A stretch of DNA of 64,000 bases, from assembly GCA_008973525.1 (NCBI GenBank), contig WACJ01000530.1, positions 1,798,001 through 1,862,000 on the forward strand. Direction: 5' to 3'. The first letter of the stretch is position 1. Every line of letters starts with the position of its first letter. This document shows, piece by piece, positions 1-10,097 of the stretch. The notes below the pieces were generated by a model. It was given only the letters and a program-made list of their open reading frames with translations, made no database searches and was not told the DNA's origin. Both the position numbers and the translations under genes were made by a program. This stretch comes from Stenopsyche tienmushanensis. Taxonomy: Eukaryota > Arthropoda > Insecta > Trichoptera > Stenopsychidae.

Positions 1-288
1 CAGCCAGATACTGGATATAATGCACTTTAATAAAAACGAATAAATACGCGTTGCGCAACATAAGATGCTACATCTATTTATTTGTAATAAAGCAAATTAT
101 GTATAAAAATAATATATTCCATTTGTATTTTTACATATCACTAATGCATTTGTACAGCATAATTCCGGGTTATATTTGAATCATCATCTATATCTATAGT
201 CTAAGTCACATTAAGTCCTCAACAGGTTATTGTGTAAATGGCTATGTTCTTATCTTAATCTAAATAAATTTGCAAAATTATTTCAGTT
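1..288. other. AT-rich sequence, no gene seen
   Basis: AT-rich filler without a recognisable gene. Positions about 160-181 share the string ATTCCGGGTTATATTTGAAT with 10055-10074, so part of it belongs to a dispersed repeat that I could not delimit. Confidence 0.5.
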
Positions 289-770
289 AACATTCCGGTT
301 CAGTTCCAAGCATTTTTATCGGTTCGGTAACGGTTTTCATACCGGGATGACAGGTGATATAATATAATATAAATAATTTATTACAGATATAATAAATATA
401 ATTAAAAGTATTTTCCTTATAAGACAGGCCCGGAACCGATAAAACCGATATTTCTGAATCGCTTCAGCTCCAGTCTTCGTTCCTCCAAAAATAAGAATAG
501 ATTTAGACTTATTGGGACTGAATAACGACCTTTTATTGTCCGGACGTTTGATTGAAAAACATCCACCAATATAGCAACAAATGTATACCTGTTGGTAGTC
601 CATTTCTTTAGAACCAATATACGGTAAAACCGTTATATTTACCAGAACAAAAACCATAACCGAACCGATAAGTAAGTTAAGAACGTAAATTAAACCGAAT
701 CCGAAATGAAAACAAATAACGGTTCGAAGCTCTGTTTATAACGCAAATATTTCGGCTTTTTAAAAACATA
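289..770. repeat. Degenerate CGGTTCGG-rich repeat, possibly hAT-derived
   Basis: The block is studded with variants of CCGGTTC, ATCGGTTCGGTAACGG and AACCGATAAAACCG. Similar wording recurs at 27578-27700 and 35475-35515. Runs of CCGGTT-like words next to a CAGGGCTCTGAACCG end (seen at 27581) are familiar from insect hAT elements. The 106-codon minus-strand frame at 337-657 matches no transposase that I recognise and is probably chance. The hAT assignment is inference only. Confidence 0.35.
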
Positions 771-774
771 AATA

Positions 775-951
775 GAGTCAATCCTCTTATAACGTCTACT
801 TTGTTTGCGGCATCTTTAACGTAAGATCATTGCGCCCTTGTTTTTGTTAGTCACTCGCATTTGTTAACATATTAAGCACGAACAAATTTTGTATGGACGT
901 CTAATTTTCTATAGCGTGGTCCTTATCTCGACGCTATAGAAGGATTGACTG
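775..951. mobile_element. 177-bp MITE, pogo/Tc1-like, with TA duplication
   Basis: The left end GAGTCAATCCTCTTATAACG and the inverted right end CAGTCAATCCTTCTATAGCG match at 18 of 22 positions when extended to GTC. The dinucleotide TA flanks both ends (773-774 and 952-953), the target duplication expected for the Tc1/mariner/pogo superfamily. There is no coding capacity. Truncated relatives lie at 27808-27900 and 35515-35620. It is therefore a non-autonomous element whose autonomous partner is not in the window. Confidence 0.75.
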
Positions 952-1160
952 TACAATATTACCATCAACATCATATTAAAGCCACAGGTAGGTCCATTGA
1001 ACTATTATCCATTATAATAATGAAAATTCTCAAGCAATCAGAACTTTCCAATAACAAGTTATTTTTAATAATATTTGAATAATTATAAATATTAATACGA
1101 GTATTTCATCAAACTTGTTAGAATAGGAGAGCTCAAAATTCGATCTGTATATTTAACTCA

Positions 1161-1600
1161 AATCTTTTTTTGTGCGACTTTTTTTTATGCGATTTTGAAG
1201 TTATGCGGTTTTTTTATTTCATTAAGCGTACGTATCGAGATTTTTTGGATAAAATAGGGAATAAATCATCAACACCAACCGAAATTTGGAAAAAAATATC
1301 ATTTGGGACTATGTAAATCATATTGCATCTGCTGAACATACGATCACGCCCTTTATTCTAGTTTAGGATAGGACATTTTTGGTAACGTCCTTTAAACATT
1401 ACCAAAAATGTTATATTTTAATTTTTAGTAACTTTTTTTATGCGATTTTAGATATATTTTATATGACTGTTTCAAAGTTATGCGGTTTTTAAAATCCATG
1501 GAATGCATCTTCACTTTTTCTATGTAAGTCATAGCTTTTTTTAGTGTGATTTTCCACGGAACGCATCCGCCAATGCATTAAACTCTTTTGTAGGTTCCAC
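1161..1600. repeat. Repeat rich in 'TTATGCGGTTTTT' words
   Basis: The words TTTTTATGCGATTTTGAAG and TTATGCGGTTTTTAAA occur twice here, together with a GTGGAACGCATC-like end. The arrangement matches the MITE at 59324-59649, so this is probably an older, end-eroded copy of that family. It contains the 13-bp-arm hairpin at 1373-1411. Confidence 0.5.
1373..1411. repeat. Perfect inverted repeat, 13-bp arms
   Basis: ACATTTTTGGTAA and TTACCAAAAATGT are exact reverse complements separated by 13 bases. It lies inside the TATGCGG-type repeat and may be a nested short palindrome or a foldback feature of that element. Confidence 0.8.
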
Positions 1601-1735
1601 GAAAATTTAGTTCGAATCCATTGGCTGGTTTAAGAGTTATATCAATTTTACAAAAGATGTTTTTATGAATTCCTTGCGAAACTACCCTGATGCTAGGCGA
1701 AATTTAGCGCATAGCGCCCGGACTATAAAGTGTTA
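1600..1735 (+). repeat. Dispersed repeat 'CCATTGGCT..ATATCAATTTTAC', copy 1
   Basis: It shares ATCCATTGGCTGGTTT, a GTTATATCAATTTTAC core, a GAATTTCTTGCGAAAC-like stretch and a terminal TAAAGTGTTAA with 39540-39660. A partial copy in the opposite orientation is at 13983-14085. No coding potential and no terminal repeat was found, so the class is unknown. Confidence 0.6.
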
Positions 1736-2700
1736 ATTAATCATATGGATCGGTCATATTGAATCGATTTAACACTCAGGCAGTGCGAGGTTGTTCTTTT
1801 GATTAAATAAGAGATATATTAATTCGAATGTTATTAGAAGGACCGTTGATAAATCTGGGTTTTATTATCAAATGATGCAGTCAAAACTCACATAATTGGA
1901 CGTAAAAAATATTTATTTAGTCAACTACCCTAATACACATGGGGATGTCGGTTCACCCCCGAATGCGACATTTAACATAAAATTAAATCCGAATGTGTGC
2001 CGCACCACAAAAATAAATTGCATTCGGGCCATGCTCATAAGCAGACATTGTTCAAAATGATATGATGTCATGTTGGCAGCCGTTGGCTAGTTTATTTTGA
2101 GCATTTCCCTCCATAATATTATCACACCCCCCCATTGGTACACCTGTATGTTTACGCGCCAGCATCCCAATAAAACAAAAGCGACGTCAGTGGCGGCACA
2201 ATCGCCCCTAAATAAAGTCGAAAATCATCAACGCTCATAAAATAAATAACGGACAGACCATAATACACCGGCCAACGAGACTTTTTGTCAGACTGAATGC
2301 ACTCTGCACGGATTGTTTCGGTCGGGATTTATGTCCGGACACAAGGGTGACCTATGGGCCTGCAGGCTTGAATGGCAGTTGTTCACTCGGGCCCTTCAAA
2401 ACTGAAATACGCCATTTATTTTCATTGCCTTTCGTGTATTTACAAAACTCATTTCTCGCATAATGGCACTCGATGGTAATTTAATGACCGAATTTTTGTT
2501 CGGGTGCTCGAAATGCGCGGAAATGCACCGACGAGTGCCAATTGAATGAATGCATTCGGCCGCGGATGATCGATGGAAACATTTTCGCAGACGGACCAAT
2601 TTTCCGAAATTGCACAAATGACAGGACAGTTATCTCTGTTTTTGGAATTATTAAAATTTCATATCGAAACACGCATTTTAAAGACCCAAACGTTATAAAA
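1736..2700. other. TE-free island, no gene recognised
   Basis: Mostly single-copy sequence of mixed composition, with a hundred-odd AT-rich bases at the left. It holds words such as GAATGCGACATTTAAC and CATTCATTCAATTGGC. Two minus-strand frames of 63-73 codons near 2396-2672 show no domain or splice context and are treated as chance. It may be regulatory or intronic DNA. Confidence 0.4.
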
Positions 2701-2717
2701 TAGGCGCTAAAAAGGAT

Positions 2718-3095
2718 TTAAAAAAAAGGCGCGTCTTAGTTGACATAATTTCAACCCTTTTAATTATTCAAAATATTTTTTTAAAAAAATATTCTTAATT
2801 AATAAATCTGTAGCTATAGTTCCTACCTCATTGAAGAAAAATAATTTTATTTTTGCAAAATGGTGATTGTTTAAAAAAAAGTCATTTTTAACCTTATTTT
2901 TTCAGTTTTATATTTTTTTTAAACAGTTAAAAATGAAATTTTCAGATAAATCTGGTAGAAACGATAGAAACTTATGTAATAAAAATATTTATTAAAATTG
3001 AAGTAAATTAATTGATTATAACTTGAGATATCATGTCAACCGTGTTAAAAAAAAGTAGTTTCGAGTAAAACTCTCGTCTTAATAATTTATTCAAA
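2718..3095 (+). repeat. 'ATCATGTCAACCGTGTT' repeat, copy 1
   Basis: The left part reads GCGTCTTAGTTGACATAAT and TTTCAACCCTTTTAAT. The right part reads GATATCATGTCAACCGTGTT and AAAGTAGTTTCGAGTAAAAC. The two ends carry the inverted words GTTGACAT and ATGTCAAC. The interior is very AT-rich. Other copies are at 7945-8440, 19120-19385 (reverse), 28541-28713, 39900-40230 and 61100-61530. It is a non-coding MITE-like family. Confidence 0.65.
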
Positions 3096-3307
3096 GTTTT
3101 ACACCCAAATAGAGAACCCAACTGCGAGACTCTGAGCGCGAGATGACTTTCAAACTCAAGAAGATAGCAAAGAGATTATATATATAGTCCAGACCTCATT
3201 CATTATTGAATGGAAAGGTCCATAAACACAAAAATCATATTGGGAATGATAAATAAATGACAAATTTATTCAAAATTAAGAAGTTTTTATTATCAAAACT
3301 TAAATAA

Positions 3308-3595
3308 ATGGATGTAAAAGATGCTTATATCGATCGTTCAAAGACCCAGGATCAACTGAAGAATGATATTCAAGCTGATATCGACAATATAACCGTAGAT
3401 ATGCTAAAAAGTGTGGAGAGAAGTTTCCAAATTCGATGCGTTGATCATAATGGAGGCCACTTTAATTATATATATTTTTTAAATATTTTTAATAAAAAGC
3501 TTAAATGTTTGTCTATAACATAAAAAAATAATTTAATTGATATCTCTTATACTGTTTGTGTTATCCATATTTAAAATAAGGTAGTTCCCCTGCCG
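3308..3595 (+). pseudogene. IS630-type (Tc1/mariner) transposase C-terminus
   Basis: The 71-codon frame contains a polar helix (SKTQDQLKNDIQADIDNI) followed by a hydrophobic/charged segment and a terminal C-x3-NGGHFNYIYF. This is the usual C-terminal end of insect IS630-like DDE transposases, where a final GGH/GGY plus hydrophobic tail is typical. The frame is followed by the terminal repeat ATAAGGTAGTTCCCCTGCCG and a TA dinucleotide at 596-597. The same terminal repeat bounds the short element at 38159-38360. The catalytic half is missing, so this is a 5'-truncated, dead copy. Confidence 0.7.
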
Positions 3596-3599
3596 TATC

Positions 3600-3837
3600 T
3601 CATAACTGTATAAAAACGTGTTTCCTGAACCGTGACTCGATACATATTATTTATAAAGCGGTAAGTTTCAAAATTTAGTTTTTTAGCTAGATTTTGTAAA
3701 TTAAAATAACAACAAAAAAGTAGCTTTGATATATAATAATGTATTATAAATTAAGACTAGATAAAATAAATAATTAAAATAAATAAATATATACGTTTTA
3801 TGGATGAGGGGAAATCCAGTCCTACTTTCGACCTCAT
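3600..3837. other. AT-rich spacer
   Basis: Low-complexity AT-rich DNA with no repeat match or gene that I can support. Confidence 0.4.
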
Positions 3838-4145
3838 TTAGTGCGAATTACCAATGTAAATTAGCCTCTGTGGGGGTTTTCTTCGGGCTCCAGGGATGCA
3901 TTTCTTCCTATAGCTTACACAAAAAGCCCTAAATATCCTAAAAGATGAGGGAGTGGCCACAAGGTTTGTGTGTCCAACCGGTCCGCCTTTCAGACCGCTG
4001 ACACTTCGAATGAGCGCCTCGCGATTGCACGCCATGCTCGGACATGTCCACAGAACGTAGTCTGCGTCCTTGACTGGATCTCCGCACAGACTTTCCGAAA
4101 TCGGGGAAAGTCTGAACCATCTGAGAGTAACGCTCAAAAAATCGG
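3838..4145 (-). pseudogene. LINE 3' end: C-terminus of an R1/I-like polyprotein
   Basis: The minus-strand frame reads CGDPVKDADYVLWTCPSM, then an arginine-containing helix, then GPVGHTNLVATPSSF and RIFRAFC. This matches the end of RNase-H-lacking R1/I-type LINE ORF2 proteins, where a Cys/His knuckle (C..D..H-V-L-W-C) is followed by a hydrophobic tail. Here the expected His is Tyr (ADYVLW). Five further pieces of the same 3' end occur, all on the minus strand: near 14928, 18640, 21340, 31015 and 31430. The reverse transcriptase domain is absent, so it is a 5'-truncated fossil. Confidence 0.65.
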
Positions 4146-4670
4146 AATTAAAATTGAAATAAGCCGATCCCACGGACGCCGAACATCCAAATCAAAACGG
4201 CATGCATATAAATCAGGCCGAAATCCCGTTGACATGGAAGAGTATGATATCATTAACCGCCATAAAGTGGCGTCGTGTAAACGTCAAACGCACAAAACCG
4301 ATGCCACTTCATTCCAGCAATCAACATTTGAGCAAATTGTTGCCAGTTTTAATTAAACCGCTCGTCGATTCGGTCGAATATTAATTATGGGCGAAAAACG
4401 CGGACGCCACTGGATTCGCGTGCATCTATTAAAAATGGCCATACAAGGACGGGATCTTATTTTTTATTCGCGTCGAAATATTTAATTAACACAACACGAC
4501 GCGTTGCTGTGGGAACACTGTGCGGCAGAGATTGAAAACCATTTAATTTTATACTTTGTGTGTGCTAATTTACGCTATGGGGATGAACGCGACTTTTAAT
4601 TACCGCGTCACGCGCCGACTCTGCAAAAAAAGATCCGGCAAACTTACGAAAACGGGAGGATGGAAAAAAA

Positions 4671-4712
4671 TTTAAAGCGCAATGTATCCATATGGATACA
4701 TTGCGCTTTAAA
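4671..4712. repeat. Perfect 42-bp palindrome
   Basis: Every base from 4671 to 4712 pairs with its mirror position around the centre CCAT/ATGG. Each arm begins TTTAAAGCGCAATGTATCCA. There is no spacer, so it can extrude a cruciform or bind a symmetric protein dimer. An 18-bp palindrome with the same core is at 4826-4843. It is not part of any dispersed family found in this window. Confidence 0.9.
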
Positions 4713-4825
4713 ACGCACCCCGATTAAAATTATGAAAAATTAATGCATCGCATGGGATTTTATAAAGCTGATCTTATTACAGTATTAATATTAGGTCAAT
4801 CGTGCATAAAATTATTTCAAAAAAA

Positions 4826-4843
4826 TGTATCCATATGGATACA
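4826..4843. repeat. 18-bp palindrome TGTATCCATATGGATACA
   Basis: Perfect palindrome identical to the central 18 bases of the 42-bp palindrome at 4671-4712 and separated from it by 113 bases. The flanks differ. Confidence 0.9.
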
Positions 4844-5516
4844 ATTGACGTTAAAATCGTGTTTAAATGCGATGTTTCAGCGCAATTTGTGCAGAATTAA
4901 ATGGATTCGTCATTTGGAATAGTATATTTAAGCGCCCCGCTTCGAACTTCTTCGTAAACTCGGATTGCGTTGATTTTTGGACGCTCGGCGCATCCAGAGA
5001 AGAATTGAAACGCAAGAATTGGATTTATATGTTAATTTGTCAAACGCTTATTTCATCGGACTGTTTTGCAACCACGGCTGGTACGATGACAAAGGCTGGT
5101 AAAACATGGTTTTAATTTACCACCGCATTCGTCAGGTTTGAGTGGAGCGAAATAAACCAAAACACGCAGCGGGGGCGGTTTGGCTTGTGAGGGACGTGAA
5201 TGTGGGAGGCGAACGTCACGGGAGGGCCGCCAAAAATTCCTCTATCCCATTAAAACAAAACGCAGTATTAAATATTCATCCACCCTCGGAGTGACTGCTT
5301 AATTATTTAACTTTACACCTAGCACCCATCTGGGTCGCACCGGAGGGCCAATAACACCTGACAACCTTACGTATGAGAAATTTTAATTTTCACACCTTAT
5401 TAATGCTTCAGGCCCCCAGAGTGTGCAATTTATTAAGAATGATCGCGTCACAGATGAATAATCCATCAAAATATGATTTGTAGCTGTTTATAATAAATAT
5501 TATATATACTTAGTAA

Positions 5517-5660
5517 TGCAAAGCTTTGTCCCCGTGTTATCGCTCTATAACTTTAGCAACGTTTACCAAAGTCATAGCCTTCCTATATCAAAAGTAGACG
5601 AAGTTTATTTAATAATGATTAATATAAACTACTTGTGGTCAAAAAAGCAGCTTTGTAAAA
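5517..5660. mobile_element. ~140-bp MITE with CAAAGCT ends, copy 1
   Basis: It begins TGCAAAGCTTTGTC and ends AGCAGCTTTGTAAAA. Inside, AAAAGTAGACGAAGTTTATT and ATATAAACTACTTGT closely match the better-preserved copy at 49782-49923, which has about 21-bp terminal inverted repeats. Both copies sit roughly 100-250 bp upstream of a mariner 5' region, so it may be part of a larger mariner-derived unit. Confidence 0.5.
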
Positions 5661-5744
5661 TTTAATTTAATGCCGGTATGAACCATTGAAAACATTTCAA
5701 GAATGTTTTTTAAGTATTAGTGTAAGTTGCGTAGGGTGTAGGGG

Positions 5745-5950
5745 AGATCTTAACGGTCAGTTTGTCGTGTTTGTCGGCCATTTTGTTCAGTAATTGTAAA
5801 TTCTTCCGATGGAGAGGTCGTCGCACGATTGTTGTGTTGGAAAAACTTGGTTACAAGAAGTTGTGTGCAAAATGGGTGCCCAGAATGCTCACTATTGTGT
5901 GTCACTACACCGCAGAATCTTACATAAATGTTCTTACCCTAATTTCTTGA
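5745..5950 (+). pseudogene. mariner transposase remnant, internally deleted
   Basis: A 5' region GGCCATTTTGTTCAGT..AAATTCTTCC is shared with copies at 34486, 50160 and 63285. The frame gives VLEKLGYKKLCAKWVPRMLT, the linker signature (WVPRxLT) of mariner transposase after its second DNA-binding helix. It then jumps directly to VCHYTAES, the sequence that normally follows the TGDETW catalytic motif. The first catalytic Asp and about 35-40 residues are therefore missing, which makes it a deletion derivative. Confidence 0.75.
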
Positions 5951-5959
5951 TGGCCCTCA

Positions 5960-6842
5960 CACGTTCGTTATCATAAGCAGTTAATCATGCGATTTTATGC
6001 GTTCAAATAAAAAACTGTTTCAAATAAATTATGCAAATGAGCAAAGTGACACGTGATGAGATCGAGTAGCGCTCAGCTTACAAAGCTGCCGATAGATGTC
6101 ACCGCCACCCAGACCAACCCTTCTACGCCACGGGGCGCCGATAAACGACAAATACACCACCGATGCGAAAAATAAATATTTCCCCGAAAACACAAAGCGT
6201 ATTCAGCACGAAAAAGCGATTCGTTTCTCATACGCCGCACATTGCCAAAAAGGCCTACACGGTCGGAAAAACACGTGTGATTTTTTCCCAGGGCGAATCA
6301 GTGAATCAATGAACGCAGATTTGTGGGCAATCATCTGGGCCTGCTGCAGTTTATTTGCATTCAGAGCGCCAATTGTCCGGCCGAATGCATTTTTTGCGCC
6401 CCCGAAGCTCCGAGAGCTTTTATTCCCCATTATATTCGCTCGGTCATATGCGGATGTGTTCTGCTATGGTAAGTAATAAACGCGGTGACATATGGATTTT
6501 GGGCGGCCGATGTGTATGATTTTTTTTTCAGCCGACCGTATGTTTGAGTTGTAAAAAGCTTATCGTTACCATTTACATGTGGAAACCGATTAAGCTCTAT
6601 TATAATATGAAAAACTACAGACCTCCGTAGCTTTATGTCAATATTCGGAATTTCCTATTCAATATTGACATCACGATACATTTTAACTCAGTCTTTAATG
6701 ATCGATTATTATCATATTTTATTGAAAAGTATGATCACTTAATTGGGATGATTTATATAAAACTAGGAACAAGATTCGAATGCTTTATGAAAAACTTGAG
6801 AAAGTAGATATTAGACACGTTTAAATATATTAATAATAATTA
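5960..6842. other. TE-free island then AT-rich DNA, no gene recognised
   Basis: The first ~580 bp are complex. A 126-codon plus-strand frame (6096-6476) has no domain, no splice context and atypical composition, and I consider it chance. After 6540 the sequence becomes AT-rich. No repeat match was noticed. Confidence 0.4.
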
Positions 6843-7088
6843 GGTGGTGACACGCAAGAGGGGGGAGTCGGAAAGAGTCATCGGGTGGCCTTGGCTGCGG
6901 GAGAGCGTCCTTCCCGCAGCTAGATCTCTCTCTCTCGTATGAATAAAGAGTCATCTTGAAAATATAGTCTTTTTGATCGACGCTCATTCATTCCCATCCA
7001 TCCATCCGGCTACATATGATCCGAAAGAAGAACGGATCCATGCGTTAGCGCAACAACCCGATGGGAGCGTCCCCACTTCTATGTAACA
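6843..7088 (+). mobile_element. LTR fragment, copy 1
   Basis: It contains GGGAGTCGGAAAGAGTCATC, GCCTTGGCTGCGGGAG, a CCCGCAGCTAGATCTCTCT stretch, a polyadenylation-type AATAAA and a terminal TATGTAACA. The same order appears at 40273-40548 and in part at 63440-63519. GC-rich U3-like DNA, then AATAAA, then a segment ending in CA fits an LTR. No gag/pol or matching second LTR is nearby, so it is a solo or truncated LTR. Confidence 0.55.
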
Positions 7089-7097
7089 ATAGCAATA

Positions 7098-7245
7098 GTT
7101 TTTAAATTAGAGTGAGCATATCAGCATGAAAGCTATGTGCAAAATGAGTGCCGCGTTTACTCACACTTGAACAAAAACAGCGTCGTGAAGATTGATCGAG
7201 TGTTCAAAACGTGTTGCTGTTCATATATTTATATACAGTAAGATG
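7098..7245 (+). pseudogene. mariner transposase linker remnant
   Basis: Read with one in-frame stop, the segment gives KLCAK, a stop, then VPRLLTLEQKQRREDSIEC. This is the region before the first catalytic motif of mariner transposase. The copy at 30239 has the same segment with EQK changed to E-stop-K, and the one at 33275 has a different lesion. Nothing downstream is recognisable. Confidence 0.7.
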
Positions 7246-7249
7246 TTCT

Positions 7250-7486
7250 TAACATTTTATCCAAATTTCAATAAAAACTATCCACTACTTAAAAAGTTAG
7301 AGTATTTTTTCTAGTAATACATATTTTTACAAATACGTCCCGCGTCAATCGAAAGACCAAATGTTAAGCGTAACCCGACGGGAATGTGTTAACATAAGGA
7401 TTATTTAAATATGAATTTAATTCGCGTAAATTCAGAAATGCGCCAGATCAAGTGTTACTAAATTCATTAAATTATAGACTATATCT
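7250..7486. other. AT-rich spacer
   Basis: No gene or repeat match recognised. The stretch AAAACTATCCACTACTTAAA may be the end of the preceding element. Confidence 0.35.
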
Positions 7487-7745
7487 TCTTTGACATATAA
7501 AAATGAATTGGGTTTTGTTCATGTGTAATGCACTACTTTACCGTTCATCGGATTGCAATAAAACTTCGTCAATTTATTGCTAAAAATTCTGCAAGTAATA
7601 TAAGCATAGTCTAATATATAAAAATCAATGTTTGTTTGTCCGTATTTAATGCGCTGCCATACCGTTCATTTGATTGCAATAAAACTTTGCCAACTTATTG
7701 TTTACACTTTTTCAAATAATATAGGCATAGTATAATTAAAATACA
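7487..7745 (+). repeat. Paired-unit repeat (family A), plus orientation
   Basis: Two related units of roughly 120-125 bp lie in tandem. Each starts ATATAAAAAT and holds a core ACCGTTCATC.GATTGCAATA, then AAACTT and an ATAGGCATAGT end. The first unit carries AATTGGGTTTTGTTC and the second AATCAATGTTTGTTTGT. The same order is kept at 46272, 56035 and, reversed, at 9715, 28085, 52900 and 62995. It resembles short repeats that are widespread in arthropod genomes. The transposon class is not clear, although a Helitron relationship is possible. Confidence 0.7.
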
Positions 7746-7944
7746 GTAGATCTTATACATAAAAATCAATGTTTGTAGGTTTGTTCATATTTATAATAAA
7801 ACCAACAAACGATATTTTTTTTTAATTATCACTTCCATGGAGATAGAATTTAATGAATAAATCTATGTAAGTATTGTATAAAGACACAGACGTGCCTCCA
7901 TTGGTAGTACCAATAAGTGAAACTTCTTGCTCCAAGGAATAAGG

Positions 7945-8440
7945 GTAAAAAAAGTGTATCTTGGTTGACACGATTTCAACCTTTTTAATCATCTAAAATT
8001 ACAAATATTAAAAATAATCTTAATTAATAAAGATGTTGCTATAGTTCCTACTCCATAAAAAAATATTTTCATAAAATGGCGACTGTTTAAAAAAAAGTTA
8101 TTAAGTTATTAATTTTTTGTCTTATTTTTTTACATTTTAATTATTTTTTTTAAATAGTTAAAAATAAAATTTTGATATAAATATGGTAGGAACACTAGAA
8201 AAATATATATACAATATTTTAATATCAAATTTGAAATTAATTCATTGGTTAAAATTTAAGATATGATGTCAACCGTGTTGAAAAAAGTAGTTTCGATTAA
8301 AACGCGTTTAAAAATTCGCGTCACAAAAATAGCCATAACTCGGTAAATAATTGAAATTTTCTTTCGTAGATATATTCTTAAAAGTATGCATTTTGAAAAA
8401 ATATTTAAAAAATCGCTTTTTTCACAATTTTAGATTGGAA
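7945..8440 (+). repeat. 'ATCATGTCAACCGTGTT' repeat, copy 2
   Basis: It opens GGGTAAAAAAAGTGTATC and TTGGTTGACACGATTTCAAC, and later has GATATGATGTCAACCGTGTT followed by AAAAACGCGTTTAAAAATTC and CCATAACTCGGTAAATAATT. This long version extends past the inverted word pair into a segment also seen at 19120 and 39900. Confidence 0.65.
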
Positions 8441-9300
8441 TTTCTCTTTAAATAAGACATTTCTGTAAATTAATTTGCATTTTAATTTTGTGTTTTACAT
8501 GCGAAATAAGCCTATTTTCAAAAATGTTTGATTGTAATATCAAAAAAATGGAGATAAAAATAAAAAATGATTTAAAATAAATAAAATGTTTTTGGGACGT
8601 TTTATGAGATCGCCGGAGGAATGTGAGCAAATGCCATATAATAAAAATGAAATCTCTCAGCGAGTGGACTTTATCCGCACAAAAAAAGATATCGTCCAAT
8701 TTCTGACCTTTCAAGCTTCGATGGACTTGTATAAGTAACGGTGGCGCATTGGAAATCCGCAGTATGCTTGTATTCAAGAAGTGATGTGTACCATGGGGAG
8801 GAAACTTTTTATCCGGGTTGTCATTCGGAATCCGAAGGTCTCGGCGAAAATCGTCCGAGGGCAGTCGCCTCAAAGACAGGCCGCAGAATCAAAATCGTGG
8901 CTCATAATCAGAACCCATGTCATTCGGATGGGCACATCCGTAGCGGGCCCTTAGGGTTGCGGGTCACGTGCCGCGCCGACTGATTGACACAAGACATACA
9001 GGGGCGGAGGCCGAGGGCTGAGGCTGAGGGCCGAGGCGCCGGCCCCACTCGCTCTGCTATTGCGCTCACGTCTTGATCCGCTGATATCATTACGGCCAGG
9101 CCTGCGGTCGACAGCTCCCTTTATTTGCACCCAATCACGGGCCTTACCGACCAAACGGACACATCATAAAGAACCGACGGATCTGTGACAAGCGGGGATG
9201 AAATCAGAGGTGAGATTGGGGATGCCACCCCCGGACGACTCATACACTCCATTGTCACGGGATACGCCAAAAATACCACCCACCTAACAAAATTAAGTAA
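8441..9300. other. AT-rich then GC-richer island, no gene recognised
   Basis: Positions 8441-8720 are AT-rich. From 8720 the sequence is complex, with a GC-rich core that includes the minisatellite-like tract at 9000-9045. The 141-codon minus frame at 8448-8873 crosses both kinds of DNA and has no domain, so it is not called as a gene. Confidence 0.4.
9000..9045 (+). repeat. GAGG/GCCGAG minisatellite-like tract
   Basis: Imperfect tandem repetition of GGCCGAGGGCTGAG and GGCTGAGGGCCGAG, a 6-12-bp unit that is GC-rich compared with its surroundings. Confidence 0.7.
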
Positions 9301-9477
9301 GCAATCTGAGGAATTGATTCGTGACGGTATAATTTAATTGTCCACGCATGATACGTCAGCACGATTTATTTCGCAGGCTCCTTCGAGGACACTAACGCAA
9401 ACAAATCATCTTACATATGACTTCGACGTTTATCATTCCAAATTTTTTTATAAAATCTTATTTTTGCGCGAATTTTC

Positions 9478-9675
9478 CGAGGAATACAAAAATTCTGAAC
9501 CCCGTGTCTATTATATTTCATATCGATATTCCCATTATTAGAGTCGAGGTGTAGTAAATACATCACCGGTAGGGAAAGGTTAATATAACAATTTGAAAAA
9601 CATATATGTACTGTATATATATATACACAGATTAGGCAGTTACTGCGCTTAAGCTCGCCAATTAGTAGTTATGCC
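9478..9675 (-). mobile_element. 'CCCGGGATC' hAT family fragment (B1)
   Basis: It matches the middle of the family defined at 12907-13572, in reverse orientation: GAGGAATACAAAAATTCTGA, ATATTCCCATTATTAGAGTC, AATACATCACCGGTAGG and CGCCAATTAGTAGTTA. The terminal repeats are absent, so both ends are truncated. Confidence 0.75.
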
Positions 9676-9714
9676 ATTATGCTATATGCGGGATTGGATC
9701 CCTACACAGAAGAA

Positions 9715-10030
9715 ATGATTCTAAAAATATCGTTTGAAACATGAAAGAGCTATCTTGTTTAATTGTAATATATAACTGTATGTTAATTGTACCATGCTTA
9801 TATTATTTGAGAAACTGCAAACAATAATTTGGAAAAGTTTTATCGCAATCTAATGAACGGTATGGCGGCGCATAAAATATGAACAAACAAACATTGATTT
9901 TTATATATTAAACTATGCGCATGTTACTCGCAAAATTTTTAGCAATAAGTAGACGAAGTTTTATTATAATCCGATGAACGATATGACAGCGCATTTCGAA
10001 CGAACAAAACCCAAATCATTTTTATAAATC
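9715..10030 (-). repeat. Family A paired-unit repeat, reverse
   Basis: It contains CTAAAAATATCGTTTG, shared with 28088, then two reversed units with GCAATCTAATGAACGG and AATCCGATGAACGATATG. The orientation is opposite to the copy at 7487. A second pair follows immediately at 10098. Confidence 0.7.
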
Positions 10031-10097
10031 GGATTTTTTTCTTTTTACAACTAAATTCCGGGTTATATTTGAATTCACCTTGTATAACAAGAACCAT

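Larger units (their letters stand above)
4146..5440. other. TE-free island carrying two related palindromes
   Basis: About 1.3 kb of complex sequence with no repeat family and no recognisable exon. The short frames at 3970-4356 and 4867-5115 show no domain. It holds the two palindromes described separately at 4671 and 4826. Words such as AATTAATTA and TTTAATTTT are frequent. Confidence 0.45.

Noticed and set aside
6096..6476. 126-codon plus-strand frame
   Set aside because: No recognisable domain; a 75-codon frame is open on the opposite strand, and nothing supports transcription.
7487..7745. Family A units as repeated coding peptides
   Set aside because: Different copies have stops and shifts in every frame; conservation is at the DNA level only.
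8448..8873. 141-codon minus-strand frame
   Set aside because: It crosses from AT-rich to complex DNA, has low-complexity Phe/Ile content at its C-terminal end, and no domain or splice sites were found.
9595..9632. TATATA-rich tract as a promoter
   Set aside because: It is part of a hAT-family fragment in which the same stretch occurs in non-promoter positions elsewhere in the window.
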